In this document: positions 23,111 to 37,400 of the stretch, in pieces
How the letters are laid out: every line of letters begins with the position of its first letter
Position numbering within the stretch: position 1 is the stretch's first letter
Origin: Paroedura picta
Taxonomy: Eukaryota; Chordata; Lepidosauria; Squamata; Gekkonidae
DNA length: 64,000 nucleotides
Direction: 5' to 3'
Assembly (NCBI RefSeq): GCF_049243985.1
Contig: NC_135380.1
Span: 20,136,501-20,200,500, forward strand
Program-made: the position numbers and the translations under genes
Notes under the pieces: generated by a model
Databases searched by the model: none
Seen by the model: the letters and a program-made list of their open reading frames with translations, nothing else
What the model was told of the DNA's origin: nothing

Positions 23111-25393
23111 TGGGCAAAGACAAGCTTTGATGCCAACCATTTTATGGAAAACAGTACAGTGGCTAGATAAAAGAACTCTCAAAGAAATTCGCAGAATTTT
23201 TTTGTAAAATGGTCAACAGAGAATATATTGTGATACAGGGCCCTCTGGTGCTGACAGTGGGGATTGAACCATTTAAGCACTTGGACGTGCCATGCTCCCA
23301 AACCAAGGTGGAACTCAAGCAGTACTTAAGCCTTGGAAAAGGAAAAGTTGCTCTTACATTGAGATCCAATGTGCTACGGTGCCTAAAGTGCTGAGCCAAG
23401 ACTGGTGAGGTCCAGGTGCAAACCCTTCACATGGCTACAATTGGGGAGCTCAATTCTCAGTGTAAACTATCCCGCAGGGTTGCTGTGAGGATAAAAAGAA
23501 GATGAGAATTATGTATATTGCATTAGGAAGAGCAAGATTTAAAAAGTGAGGGAATAAAGGACAGACTAATATAGCTATCGGGTTTTAAACACATCATGGA
23601 CAGTGTTTATTTCATGGCCTACTTTGCCAGGCCTCATTCGATGAACCCCGACAGGAAGTCCTTATTTCAGAGAAATGTATCATTGAAGGTGGAGTTGACT
23701 ATTGGCACAAACAGTGATAGAGAGGACTAGAAGCTTAAAGTCTTTTCTCCCCTTTATTACATCATTGGTAAAAAACAGTGATTACTTTTTCTTCTCTCAT
23801 CTTCTTACTTATCAAAAGTAACATGATGCCATTAAAATCATTTCACAAAATCCCCTCTGTAGCTGGCCTTCTTCACAAGGCCACATGATGTGCCACCTTG
23901 ACAGCAAGCCCAAGAAGTGTCTTGGGGAAACAGCAAAGTATCTACTCCAATGTAGTGTGCTAAAAGTACAAACTTTGCTGTATTTCCCCTCTCCCAAATT
24001 CGGGCTCCAGTGTCATCCTTGACAAAACATTCGAAGCTTTCCTCCACTTTGCCCAAAAGCTCAGTGGAAGAGCAGATACCATAAGGCCATTATTTCTAAT
24101 AGCATACACACACTGTCACAGAACAGGCTGCAAATTTACTTACAGCCACTACTTACTACATGTTCTCGCTATAGCTGCTTACCCACTTTAAGTGTACAGC
24201 GCCTCTCTGTGAAGTACACTCAGACTGAATGCTTGGCTCCCCTTCAAGCAGAGACTCTGACTCTGCAGAAAGCAGCTGCCCTCCCGAAACAGCAGGCCTG
24301 CATTTTCTCACATGCACGTAAAGCAGTGAGAAAGGTGATGTGCAAAGGGGAAGAACAGCTGCACGTTTCTTCAGGTACTCTTTAAAAGCCATCCCATTTT
24401 TGTCCATCCACCAGGTATATTAATTGCTTCTCGAGCTGCTGGGACAAAGCGACACTCCAAGAGAGATGCCACAGGACTGGCGGAAGCTCAGTTCAAATCT
24501 AGCATTTTAAAAAGTTTTCCATCACACGCAAGAAAAGAACCTTGTGGGATATACAGAGCCACCAGCTATTGCTTCTGGTTCAAACATTCACCCTAATTCC
24601 CCCAAGGCTATTAAAGGAAGCATTCCACTGAACCAGAACAAAACACCCTTTGCTCTTCCTCCAGTTAACCCCAAAAGCACTTTTAAACACCAAGTGACTT
24701 ATCTTCGAGCAGCAACAAAACAATGCAACACCTTAATTTCAAAATCCTTTGCAGGCCCCTGTAAGGCTATGCTAGTATTGGGGAAAGATTTTACTCTGTG
24801 CTGGCTGATGCTATCCCCCCCGTAGGAACAGCAACAGGAAATAAGTCTCCTACAATAAAACTGTCATACACCTAATTGTCCACAACCGTGCAAACACAGA
24901 TAAGGAAGAATAGAAAGACCATAGACATGTGTAAGCTTGTTGCCAAAAGCTGGCTGCCAGAGACAGTGTCTCTACTGTGCACCAAATGATTTGTACAACC
25001 ACACAACACAGCTGGGCACCACGGCAATCATGATCCTGCTGTATTTCTAGTTCTCCCCAACAGCTGTCATACCTAGGTTGATTTCTGCTAAGTGTTAAAG
25101 CAGGCCCATTAAAATCCCAGCAGGACCCAACTTGCCAGAAAAGAGAGGCCATGGCTGGCAACACAGGTGAACAAGTCTCTCAGCAACGTGGAAGTTTGGC
25201 ACTGAAAGAGACAAGAGCAACAGCGGTTGGGGTTTGTTTGAAAGAGGATGGATTGTCACGGCAGTACCTCCCGTCTCTTACAAAAAAAAGTGCTGTCTAG
25301 TAAGGAGAGGGCATCAGCCCACATCCCACAGGTCCTTTAAGAATGATCACCAAAATTAAGACATCTTCATAGCAGGAAGCTGATCTGGAGCTG
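23111..25393 (-). other. Likely CHMP7 3' UTR and downstream intergenic DNA
   Basis: No transposon of clear family interrupts this interval. A minus-strand AATAAA lies at 23753-23758, about 1.6 kb past the CHMP7 stop codon, and could end its 3' UTR. No coding gene was recognised. Confidence 0.35.
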
Positions 25394-25452
25394 TTAGAGA
25401 TGCAATTCCAGAGCTCTTTCGGGCTGTGAGGAGTCAGTCTTTTGTCCCAATC
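25394..25452 (-). CDS. CHMP7: CHMP7 exon 10 (last coding)
   Basis: The residues are (G)[18 protein letters not shown] and a TAA stop, ending at 25394. The acceptor is TTTACAG|G. Its phase matches exon 9, and its length is close to the human terminal exon (GLVPSSKSPKRQLEPTLKPL), although the sequence is diverged. Confidence 0.85.
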
Positions 25453-28400
25453 CTGTAAAGTAAAGCAAAACCTCAAGTAGGAGAAGAGGTCAAAACATAC
25501 TTGTAATTATAATTAAAACAAGGTTGTTGCATATATTTAACTGCACTGTCATTCCTTGGAATGGATCCGAACTGAATTTCCTGCTAACCAGAGAGGGAGT
25601 CTAATTTCCACCAATTTACCTTTCCTGCGAAAAACCTGCAATTTGTCTTCAAAATTGCCCTTCCATGCTGTTCCTGAGGGTCCTCTGACCCCCAACGACA
25701 ACACTTTGGGGAGATCAGTGGGCTGTAGGAAAGTCAGAAAGGTTCTGCTGATAGAAAAGCCTTCTATTAGCAGAACATTTAGTCTGAATCAAACCCCTCG
25801 TCAAAGACGCTTTCCCATATCCTAGTTTCCTGTCAGAACCTCAAATTTAAAGTTCCCTGAGTCTAGGTTCTACCTTTTTTATTATGTCACTCTATAATGG
25901 TGGCATAATAGGATTAATAATTAAAATGATAGATGCCTAAACCATGCTAAACAGCTGCCATTTCTTAACAGGTTCCATTTCAGAGTAGCAAACAAGACCA
26001 GCTCTCAAGATACACGAAATACTAATTCTTGTTCTTCTGGCCATTAAGAAAACCACAGATGAAAGTATATGAAGAGACTGAGGACTATGCTGCTTCTCTT
26101 CATGAACACAAACTTGCTGTTACCTGGGATCATTGTTTGTACTTGGACAAACATGGACAGTCAGTTGCTTTGATTCTTTTCATCTAAAGGTTTCCACAGC
26201 TGAAGTGTTAGCCTGTTATATGAAAAGCTCAACATACAAGCCCCGGGAAGGGTTTCCTGCTTTGTGTTAAGGATAATACTGTAGGAATTTTGCCCCTCCA
26301 GTGAAGCTAGAATTAAGCTGAATTAAGTGATTGGGGAACTGAGTAAGATTCACACAAAAGGTGGTCAGGTGGCTTCCACCACAAAGGGAAGGAGAGCTTC
26401 CTTCAGAAAAGTAGTTCTGTGTCAGCATAGCTATCCAGTAAAGTACCAACCAATGAGAAAAAAATAGGATATATCTGATGAGGATGCTTGCTAGGAAAGA
26501 GGAGGGCCAGAGTCCCAGTGATGAGTCCTTTGGAGGCATTGACAGAAACATACCTCCATCTGAAAGTGTGAGCTTCTCCAACTCTGCTTCCAGCTCAGCA
26601 TCTGATATGCTGGGAAGTACCAAAGACTCAGGAAACAAGGGTTTCTGGGGAACAGAAGGCAGGTCTGGAAGATCTTTGGAAGAGTCCAGGAGGAGATTAT
26701 GCAGTTCTTTTTCCAGTTCCTCAGTGTCAGCCTCTGAGATTAGAAAACAAGTGCAATTTTTACCATAAAATATAGCTCAATCTTATGCATGCTTACTTGG
26801 AAATAAATCCTACGGAATTCAAAGGAGGATATTTTCACATGGTGTACCTAAGATTGCAACATTATAAAGGAAACAGGAGCTTAGGAACGTGTAGCAAAAA
26901 GATGTACTGTGACCCTGTAATAATTAAGAAATGCAGGGGCTCAAAACAACTCATTTTGGACAATCAATTTATAACTATTAGAAATTCAGTTATTTTGTTC
27001 TTGGGCTTATGTGCCCCTGGATAAAGAGATGTGCCCCCTCTTCAACCCTAATCACCATTTTTGTTTTTTGCTTTGCATCAATGCAGCTATTTGCAACCAC
27101 TCACCCAGGGACCCAAATCTTGCTGAACCTAAAGGCCTTGGAAGTTTGAAGGCAGTATGTGGGTGCCACCCCCAACTGGATCCCACAAGGTCCCAGGGGC
27201 AATCACAAAACACAGGGAGGCTGAAAGCATCTGACTATGATGGAGGTAACTAGGATGGAGGGAGCAGCTCTCTGTGCTCCTTTCAGAAACAAAGGTGATG
27301 CCTCCTGGATTCTTCAAAAGCACCTCCGACTCAAATGAGATGGTGGAAAGTTAGAACTGGCTGAACCTGAGGGATGAGAAGTTTTGTTGAAGAAACGCAT
27401 TGGCAGCCACCACTTTGGGAATGCTAAAAAAAAAACCAATGTGATATTTTTTGGGTTTGGGGATATTGAACCCCCATAATATAGGCATTTCCCAATATTC
27501 TCGATCCCAATACCAGGATGGTATTCAGATTCAGTGAAGATTCAGGAACGTTGAATTTTTTCAGCTCCATTATAGCCTATGGGGGCCATGCTACACAGTT
27601 GCTTAAAAATTTAAATATCTTTTACACGCCTCAGTAGTGGCACAAGTGAGCTCAGAAAGAATTTAAGGACTTGCAGTCTCTTTAAACACCTTCTCCAAGC
27701 CAAGAGTTCTCTCCAAAAGCATTTATAGGGACTGAGAGCCCTTTAAATCAGTGGTCCCCAACCTTTTTATTATCGAGGACCAGTCAATGCTTGACAATTT
27801 TATTGAGGCCCGGGGGGGGGGGGGTAGTCTTTTGCTGAGGGCCGCCACCTGAGCCCCTGCTCCACTTGCTTCCCCGCCAGCGCCCCTGACTTCCCGTCGC
27901 CCGCTGGGGGGTCGCTGCCAGCAGCAGCTGTGCAGTGCCATGCCGAGGGGGAGCCCCAGTCATGGCAGCCGCCGAAGAACACCAAAGGTGAGCCAGCAGC
28001 AGAGTGGCAGGGCAGTTCCCAAGGCAGCAGCCGGAGAGAAGGATGAGGAGCCGCGGCCCGGTACCAACTGATCCCCGGACCGGGGGGACCACTGCTTTAA
28101 ATGCAACAAAGAGTTGCATTTAGGATTTTTCAGCCTAGGCCAATTCAGTAGCAGAAAAAAAATACCAAAATATCTGACTGAATACCTGAAAAATACCAAT
28201 AAGGTTGTTTTCCGGGAGGGGTGGGCTCAGATTAGCTGAACGGACATCCCTATTTGGGGATCACTGCTCTAGACTATCCTATGCAAAGTTGTGATAGGGT
28301 AAAGAAAACTGCCTTAAATTAATTTCCTGCTGCAAAGGTAACAGACTTTTAAAGAGGACGATCTGACCATTAAACATAAGCCCATCGAGATAAGAATCTT

Positions 28401-31400
28401 TATCTACCTCTTCATTCATATTCCAGGTTGGAAAGATCCTGTTAAACAATCCCTCTTAATAAACCAAGTGCTGGAATGGAAGGCATTATAATGAATGGTA
28501 GTTAGTTTGCCAATCAAACTCTGAATGTAATAGAAAAATAGCAAGATTCTGTAAATCAAATAGTCTCATTCAAAGCTCCCGTGTAGTAAGATCAAAAGCA
28601 ATGTACCACATACTTGCTAAAAGGGGGCTTTTCTTGCATCAGGCCACCCAGGAATGCGGGTGACCATGACAACCATCAGAGGTGTTAAATCATTGTGGGT
28701 GGAAAGAGATGCACATGTATATAAATATATGAATTACTAATGTTGGGAATGTTCTACTAGTGAAATACTGTACAAGACCCAGAAGAGCTGACACAAACAA
28801 CAACACAGGAGCATATCAATATATCTAATTCTCAATATGGCAAAATTTAAGAATACTTAAATCTAGAAACTGAAGCCAAGAAAGGACAAGACAGGTCTGT
28901 CAGAAAAATGTCTTAGGCGCAAAGAAAAATCTTAAAGCTAACATTAACAAACAAAAGCATATTGGAAGTTTAAAAAACCCAAAATGGTAAAAGGAGCACT
29001 TGCTGCTTTTAAAAAGATGGATGTTTTTAATGGCCATTGTTAGGCAACCACAACAAAACTGCCAAGCCTTTAAGCCTCAATTTCTGTCAGTAAAAAAGCA
29101 GGGGGCTGGGACCAGGCCCTTTCCAGAGCTGTTTTGACCTTCAAGGGAGGATTCATTAAGCTAGGCCTGGCAGCAACCACCAATTACTTGCTAACACCTG
29201 ACTTATATGACTCACACAGGCCAGCTAATTGCTCTTGTTAAACACTAGTCACTCCACTAAAACAGTGTGGTGTAGTGGCTAGAGTTTTAGATTATGGTCT
29301 TGTAGACCCAACTTTGAATCACCAATCTGTCATGAAAACTCAGTGGGTGAGCTTGGGCCATTCTCAGACTAACTTACCTCACATGATTGTTATGAGGATA
29401 AAATGGAGGACAAAATGAGGTAAGTTGCTTTGGGTCCCCACTGTGGAGAAAGGTAGCATTCTAACAAGGATACACTGTCAAAGCGAGGGAGGATGGAAAT
29501 TCTGAAGGCAGGGGGCAGAAAAGGTGGGTGGGAAGGAAAAAAGGACACAGGAAAAAGGGAGATGTTAAGGGGTTCTTTCATAGAAAGAAACAAGGAAACA
29601 GGGGAAAAGGAAAATGAAATGCCTCTAAGTCCTATTCCTAACTATCAAAGCTTCTAGAACTGTAAGGCATGCCAACTGCAAACTGGAGTCTGCTCGGACA
29701 TACAATTTAACATAACAGGAACCACTATATGAATCTATTTCCCTTTTAAGGAATTAAGAGAACAGATGCATTTCAACAGCTAACAGTATTAGAATCATGT
29801 AAGGAAAACTTTAAAAATCCCTCAACGTGAAAATTTAATAAGACTAGCTTTGGACCTCATCAGTTTGCACTCACCTGAGCCATTGATCCCTATTCCTGCT
29901 AAAGTTTGGGATACTTCATCCTGGGTGTCACAAAGCTAGAAAGAAGCATAAGTACAAATGTCTATTAAATTTAAGTCCTTCCTCACAAAATATCATGTTA
30001 CACACAAAGCTCCCCACCATCACTTTATCCTCACTACAGCTAGATAAGGAAGGTTAGAAGACACTGCAACTGCTCCTAGAATACCCAGGGAGTAAGGATT
30101 TAAACCACGGTCCTCTTAATCTTTCTAACATATTAACCACTGTTCATCCTGGCTCACCCACATTAGCATCTGAAACAAAGTCCAATATGAAAAGCTGAAC
30201 AATACAGAAATGGCTATGTACAAAGGTATGAAAAAACCAACAGTACCAGCACAACTGCTGAATAACCTTAGGTGGATCTAGAATCTCCAGTCCAAACCAA
30301 CTGGCAGGCGTGTCCCACATATGCACCCTCTCTTTGCCTCCACAATCCCCTCCTCTTAGAGTACCTCTTGAATTTGATCCACCAGATTCTCTGCCTTCTC
30401 CACTGTTACGTCCTTCATGGATAGTTTCAGTGCTCCCACTCCAGCTTGATAGGCATTAAATACCTTAGTGGAAAGAAAGTGTGGGGCGTTATTTTTGATA
30501 CTTACAACAGTTTACTGCATCTTTTTCTTTTATGGCTCCTCTACCTCCCCTACCTCCACTAAAAGCAAGGCATGGAGAGAAACCAAGTGGGGTCAAGTGA
30601 CCCGCAGAGGGCACAGTGCCTGCAACAAGCAAGTCACCTACTGTGCCAAGACTAACAATAGTATAGGGCACACTATGACAGAAAGAAAAGCTAAAAAGAA
30701 AAGGGAAAGATATCCGCAGTCGGGTTAAGACAAATATGAACCCCACTCCAACAATCAGAAGTAATTCAACATCAGAGTAAAGGAATGACATTTCCAGTAT
30801 AAAGAAGATCTATAAAGAAAAAAGCTTGGGAGAGCTGTATCAAAAACATAAATGTACATACAAAATGCAACAGAGACACAAATAGAAAAATACCATCTGA
30901 TCTGTTTGCGAAGCATATATCCGATCCAAAATCCCTTGTACTACATCCAGCTTGGAGTGAAGTTCTGCAATGCGTCTTTCTGTTCTTCGCCTGGATTTCA
31001 AAAATCTCAGAGCCTAAGGACATTAAAAACCACTTTTGATTACAATCCAGACATGCTTTGGGGGGGGGGGAGATATCCTGTTAAAACCATGACCTCTATG
31101 CAAGACAGCACATAGGACTTACCTAAAACACTCCCTCTATTATCATAGCTAGCAACTGAGGGCCTAGCTCAGGGTTGGGCAAACTGTGGCCCTCCAGATG
31201 TCCATGGACTACAATTCCCATGAACTCCTGGCCTAGCTAGATTAGACAAAGGAGGATATTTTCACATGGTGTACCTAAGATTGCAACATTATAAAGGAAA
31301 CAGGAGCTTAGGAATGTGTAGCAAAAAGATGTACTGTGACCCTGTAATAATTAAGAAATGCAGGGGCTCAAAACAACTCATTTTGGACAATCAATTTATA

Positions 31401-34400
31401 ACTATTAGAAATTCAGTTATTTTGTTCTTGGGCTTATGTGCCCCTGGATAAAGAGCCGTGCCCCCTCTTCAACCCTAATGTGTTTTTGCATGTTGCTTTG
31501 CATCAATGCAAACAGAATCCTCTGTAGATATCTTATACTCTGGCCAATTAAACTTCTGACGTAAAAAATGAAATTGTGCTCTTTTCCACAAAATATCCAC
31601 CGGTAAATCTTGAAACACCCACACCACCTGATCTCCAATCCAGAAATGGCCAGTACAATTTTTCTCCTGGAAAACTCTTTTTAGATGATTGCTTTCTTTT
31701 GGTTGATTGTTATGTCTTGCAGCTTTGGAATGGCTATATGCCTTTTCAACATGGATGTCCTCGTCTGGAAAATACTGTTCAGAAAAATTAATGAGTTCTT
31801 GTCGGCGGTCTTGTTTTCCAAAAGTCTCTAACACCCCCTTTCCTGTCTCCAAAACTTCAAGTTTCTCTTCTGCTTGCAGTTCTTCAATTCTGATCCCCTG
31901 CTCTCGCAATTGACTAGTGATAATAGCTATCTTTAGTCCATCACTTCTGCCTAAGAATTCTTTCTTGCTGTTTTGGATTTCCTTAAACGTATCCTTAAGC
32001 AAATCTTCTGTAAAAGCTCTCAAGTGCATGCTCTGATTTTCCATTTGACTCCTTGTTATCATAGGCATATTGATAAGGTAAAGGTAAAGGTATCCCCTGT
32101 GCAAGCACCGAGTCATGTCTGACCCTGGGGGTGACGCCCTCTAGCGTTTTCATGGCAGACTCAATACGGGGTGGTTTGCCAGTGCCTTCCCCAGTCATGA
32201 CCGTTTACCCCCCAGCAGCAAGCTGGGTACTCATTTTACCGACCTCGGAAGGATGGAAGGCTGAGTCAACCTTGAGCCGGCTGCTGGGATCGAACTCCCA
32301 ACCTCATGAGCAAAGCTTTCAGGCGGCTGCCTTACCACTCTGCGCCACAAGAGGCTCATTGGCATATTGATAGCAGGCAGTAAATTATTCCAAAAGTCAA
32401 ATTTTGTTCCAAGCCAGAAGGGTAGACTTTTCAGGTTTCCGGATTGCCTTTCAATTACATTTTCAAGCAGAAATAATGAAGGCTCTCGTCCTGGCGTCTG
32501 GAAGTCTCTCGGGAGCTATATATCTTGCCACTGATCTCCGAAAAATGAACAACAAGAAGAGAGGGGGCCTCCCCTTCAGAAATGCCTAGACCTTGATCCC
32601 CACCTGTAATAAAGTCTCTCTCAACTCTGGATAGCCTCAGCTTGTGCTGAAATAGACCATAGAAGAAAAGAGGGGAAGGAATGAGCCCAACTCATGGCAT
32701 GGCAATAATGGTGAACAAAAAGAGATTCCAGGAATCTTTTGAGTGCGATGATAATTAGACACCAAGCAACAAGGTCAAATCCAGTCCATGAATCAGAGGA
32801 GCTTCTACAAGCTTCCCTGGGTAGAAAGTGGGGGAAGTTAGGGAACCTCACCCTCTTCTGTTGACTGCTGCCGCAAATCAACCCCAGCCTGGCTCTGGAG
32901 TCCCCAAACAAGTGACTCTTCAGGACTCTGACTTGCCCCGCCTCCCTTCTTAGCTATTTTAGTCCCAGAACTAATCTAAAAATCAATGAATGCAAGGCTC
33001 AAGTACCAGCATAGGCTTGCTTCTTGGCGGGTAGGAGAAATATCCCTACTGCTTATTTAACTCAGATATTAGAGAAGGAAAGCATAATCTCCAATTGTTT
33101 TAAAAGGCAAAGCATTACCATAGAGCCAAAAGCTAATCCTGACAATGCATTTAGCTTTTGTCTTCAAAAAGGCTTATACTGTTATAAACTGGATGTCAAA
33201 ACTGTATACATTACACCTACAACTACAGGAAAAGATCCTTACACACCTGTGATGCACCCCTCTACCTCAGCAAAAAACCTGGCAAGGTAAATTCCCCAAG
33301 ATCCTGAAATGGTACAAGACTGAGGCAATTTTGCAAATGTGCTTATAATGTTCACAGCTATACTTACCAACTGCTTTTTCCCAGTTCTACAAGCACTCCG
33401 AGCCTCCTCTTTACATCTACAAAAGCAGAAAGCAAGCAGCTCACTTTTCTATGCTGGTAATGAAGGTTGCTATCATACAGTCACTCTAAGCCAATTGCGG
33501 AAGTATTTCTCCATTATTTGTATGCAACAATCAAGCAAACCATTTCCCAAAGATGTCTTATGACCTAACAGAGAGAACTTGCTCCTGGACACCAGTAAAG
33601 CAGAGACAGTCTCTGCTTTTGATATGGAGTGCAGCTTAGGAATTTGGTATATATTACCTCTCTGCTTCTTGGCCAAGGGACTCCACCTTCTGTGACAGCA
33701 GCTGCTCACTTTGCATCAGCTGATACACTCCAATGTCCACATCATTCACTGGGGACACTTTGGCATGAAGACCTCGTGCAAATTTCATTATCTGAAAGAA
33801 AATATTTGTTACTGGAAATACAGTCACAAGTTGTATTATCTATCACAGGTTTCTGGATTAGAAAGCACAATTTTAAATTCCCTATGAAAGCTAAGAATAT
33901 GCTATAATGTAAGCGTTACAAAATTAGAAATTTAAAATGTTTAACATAAATGTACCCCAATAAAAGTAAGTATTATTGTAGTTTATGGATAAAAATCTGA
34001 AAATTATGATGAAGGGGATGTTGGGAAGAAATACTTTTTGTTTCATACACCTTGTGTTACATAATTATTTTGATATACCTGTGATCAATCCCTTTTTCAT
34101 TTCTGTATCCCTTCTAAAAATAAATCTGAAAAAGAACACGTGGACCATATTAAAGCTGTAACCAACTTTTTCAGGTAACTATTCCTATGAAGAGAGTGTG
34201 GGCAAGCACAAGTATATAATTATTTACTCTCAATAAAACGATCCACAAGTACATCAACTTGTTAGAATGTAGGATGCTTCAAAACTACTGCAAAAACCCA
34301 CAATGATGCACAGCACAATGACCATTTTTAAGAATCACAGTGTTAATTCCACACTTCACAGACATGTACATTTAAAATTCATATATCCAACATCCAACAA

Positions 34401-37400
34401 ATGTTTATAAAATATGGGAACATATTCCCTTGTCTAATACCGTGACTCATCATTTCCACTTTGATATGCGAAATTACAACTGAATGTAAGAACTGAATAT
34501 AACTACTCCACTGGTTGGGGAGTAGATTGGGATGGCCAAACTGTGGCTCTCCAGATGTCCATGGGCTGCAACTCTAATGGCAAGGGCTCATGGGAATTGT
34601 AGTCCATGGACATTTTGAGAGCTACAGTTTGGCCACCCCTGTCCCAGATGTTTATTTCCTCCTTGTATTTTTATATTAGAATGGAAAACTGTTAGTTTCT
34701 GGTGGCAGAATCATTCCTGCTTGGCATTCTGTTTGATTAATGATAGAGTTTGTCTCCCATTACCATTTGCCCTGTACTCATTCAGCAAATAGCTTTACTC
34801 TGTACCTTATCTCCATTTTGCTCCAAGACCGTGACCCTCTTTTCCTTCTGCAGCTGGAGCATCACTAGACAGAATGTCCTTTCATCCGGGCAGAGGGTGG
34901 TGCACAAAGAACGCAATTCTGACAGTCCAACAACAGGGTGTGAAGATAGTGCAGAGTTCTGGTATAGGTGATAAACTTCTTCTGCCTTCTCCTAAAGGGG
35001 GAAAAAAAACACCAATATTTAACTTCATGTGCTGCCTCTGTAGCCAGCACCAAGCATTCAGATAGGACAAGACAAGAGATTTTATCCATTACACAAAGAC
35101 CACAATACAATCTGGTTAAGTACTGGAATACTCTACTGATCTTGAATGAAGGCAGCTCAGATAATGTAGCAAATTTATTTGATCCTGAAGCAAACCATTA
35201 AAAGCTGGTAAGATAAAATCCTTAATCAAAAGCCAATTGTTTAAATCCACCAGCTTCATAAACCTAAACCCAACGTTATACAAGAACAAAGTTAAAATAA
35301 ATAATAACAGGGAAAATGAATCTGAGAATTCCAATCAAGTTAATATTCACAAGTCTCTCCTGAAATATCACGAACTGCATATTCAGGCTAATTTTAGAAC
35401 TCATGTAAATGGCCCATTATGCACGGCTGCCGAAACAGCGATTTCGGGTCACATGGAAAACGCGGAGGGGGAAGATGCGACGCACACCGGTTATGCACGG
35501 GGCGGGGCGCGGCAGCGGCAAAACCCAGAGTAACCGATTATGCACGTGGCAATCCGGGCGCCGCTTCTGGTTGCGCCCCGGTCACCCGGAAGCTGCGCTT
35601 TTTTCCGCGTTTCACTGACGCGGCTTTTTCGGCGGCATGCACCGAAGCTGCGGCCGGTTGCAGTCGGCTCCGTGCGTTATCGGTGATTTTAGTCGCCGCC
35701 ATTCCACCCCGAATGTGCGTTATTTCCCCCGTGCATAATGGGTCAATGAGAAAGCACTTTAAATATGTATCATACTAATTTTCATATCAACCCACATTGA
35801 GGTTACATATAAATTCTATAAGGTTTCTGGTGGTGGGAAAAAAGAGAGCTATTAAGCAAAAACATTATTTCCCTTTTCTTCCATGCTCCCATTTTTACAA
35901 GGAAAAAGAACTATCCACAAATACTGTCCAAAGATTGTAAAATGAACATTAGAAACATATTTGAAAAGTGTGAGGGATAATCCCATTAGACTATTACAGC
36001 AACAATGTATACTACAGCACTGCATTAAGTGTGCTGATTTGCTGGTTTGATGACAGCACAGGATTATCAAATAATATCAGACACTGGCGAATTCCTGAAT
36101 ATACCATGCAAGCAACACTTGAGTGACCCAAATTAATTGTTCATAGTACTTATAATTTATATGATACTTTTATCTCACTATCATCCTTACACTTCACTGT
36201 CAGTTTTAACCCACTGAACATTTACTTTACAAAAATTTTTGTCCCACATGTAGGATCAAGAAGAAGATCTTAGCCAGGATTATTCCTGCTAGATCAGGGA
36301 AATGATTCTGGCTTGTTCGATAAATGGCTCTGCAACATATGCTTGAATAGCTGAGCTTCTTGGACTCACTTATAATTATGAATTTCTCAAAGAGAGGGAG
36401 TTGTTCTTTTTAAAATGAAGGATTCCATGACACATTTTAGGCTGCTTTGTTCACCTGATAATTTCTGTACTGTCGCCAATAAAGCAGCGTTCTTTGACTG
36501 CTGTATAAAGAACAAAGGTTTGGCAGCAGCTGGATCACATTAATACCTTAATAACTTCACTAAAATTTGAACAGTGATAAATTGTAGTTCACATTTCTGA
36601 AAACATATTCTCTTCCTACTAGCTCCTAGTTGAGACAACACAATCTTTAGCATCCCAATATTATGCATCATATCATCACACATCTTATAACTTGGTTGTA
36701 CTTACAAATAGGAACAGAAGAAAATAACCATAAGAGTTTGTGATTATCAATACCTTACTCTGTTCTAATAAACACAACTGAAACTTTGTATTACAATACC
36801 AAGAAATCATAACTGCTTAGTTTGTGAACTCCTTCTATTTGGTAAAATTGTTTTAAACCAATCTAAGTCCATGGTACAGAGTAGATAACCAGCCAAACAA
36901 AGTCATTAATGCAAAAAACAAAACAAATTTATTTGGCTTATTCAGTTTCACCAAGCACAACAGTCTTGAACAGTTTTTTTATGGAAACTGTAACCACAGA
37001 AGAAAGATATTTCAATAGCAAGTCTTATGTGCACAGCATGATAACATATTTATCTTTAAAAAGAACCCCGTGAATGCAAGAGGACTGCAATAAATTATCT
37101 ACGCCAGAATATATCATAAGGAAAATAACTGAAACACCAACTGTTTATATAACAAGTATGATAAATTAAAAGACATCAGTTTATTTAGTTATTCCTACAA
37201 ACCTCAGGGAAGATATATTTTGTCAACAACTTTCACCAGCTTCTCAATCATCAGAAGACTCACCTGAAGTAAATCAACATAAATCAAGATCTCTTCCTCT
37301 TCTGGCACTTTGCTGTCACCTAGCACGCTGGACAGAGTCCACTTCAGGGGCTTCAGAATAAAAACTCCCACACCCCAGGAGATCCAGCTACTGTCTACGC

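Noticed and set aside
31475-32116. 213-residue minus frame as a possible extra exon of CHMP7
   Set aside because: It resembles L1-type ORF1, lies in an intron, starts inside a SINE, and the flanking CHMP7 exons join in phase without it.
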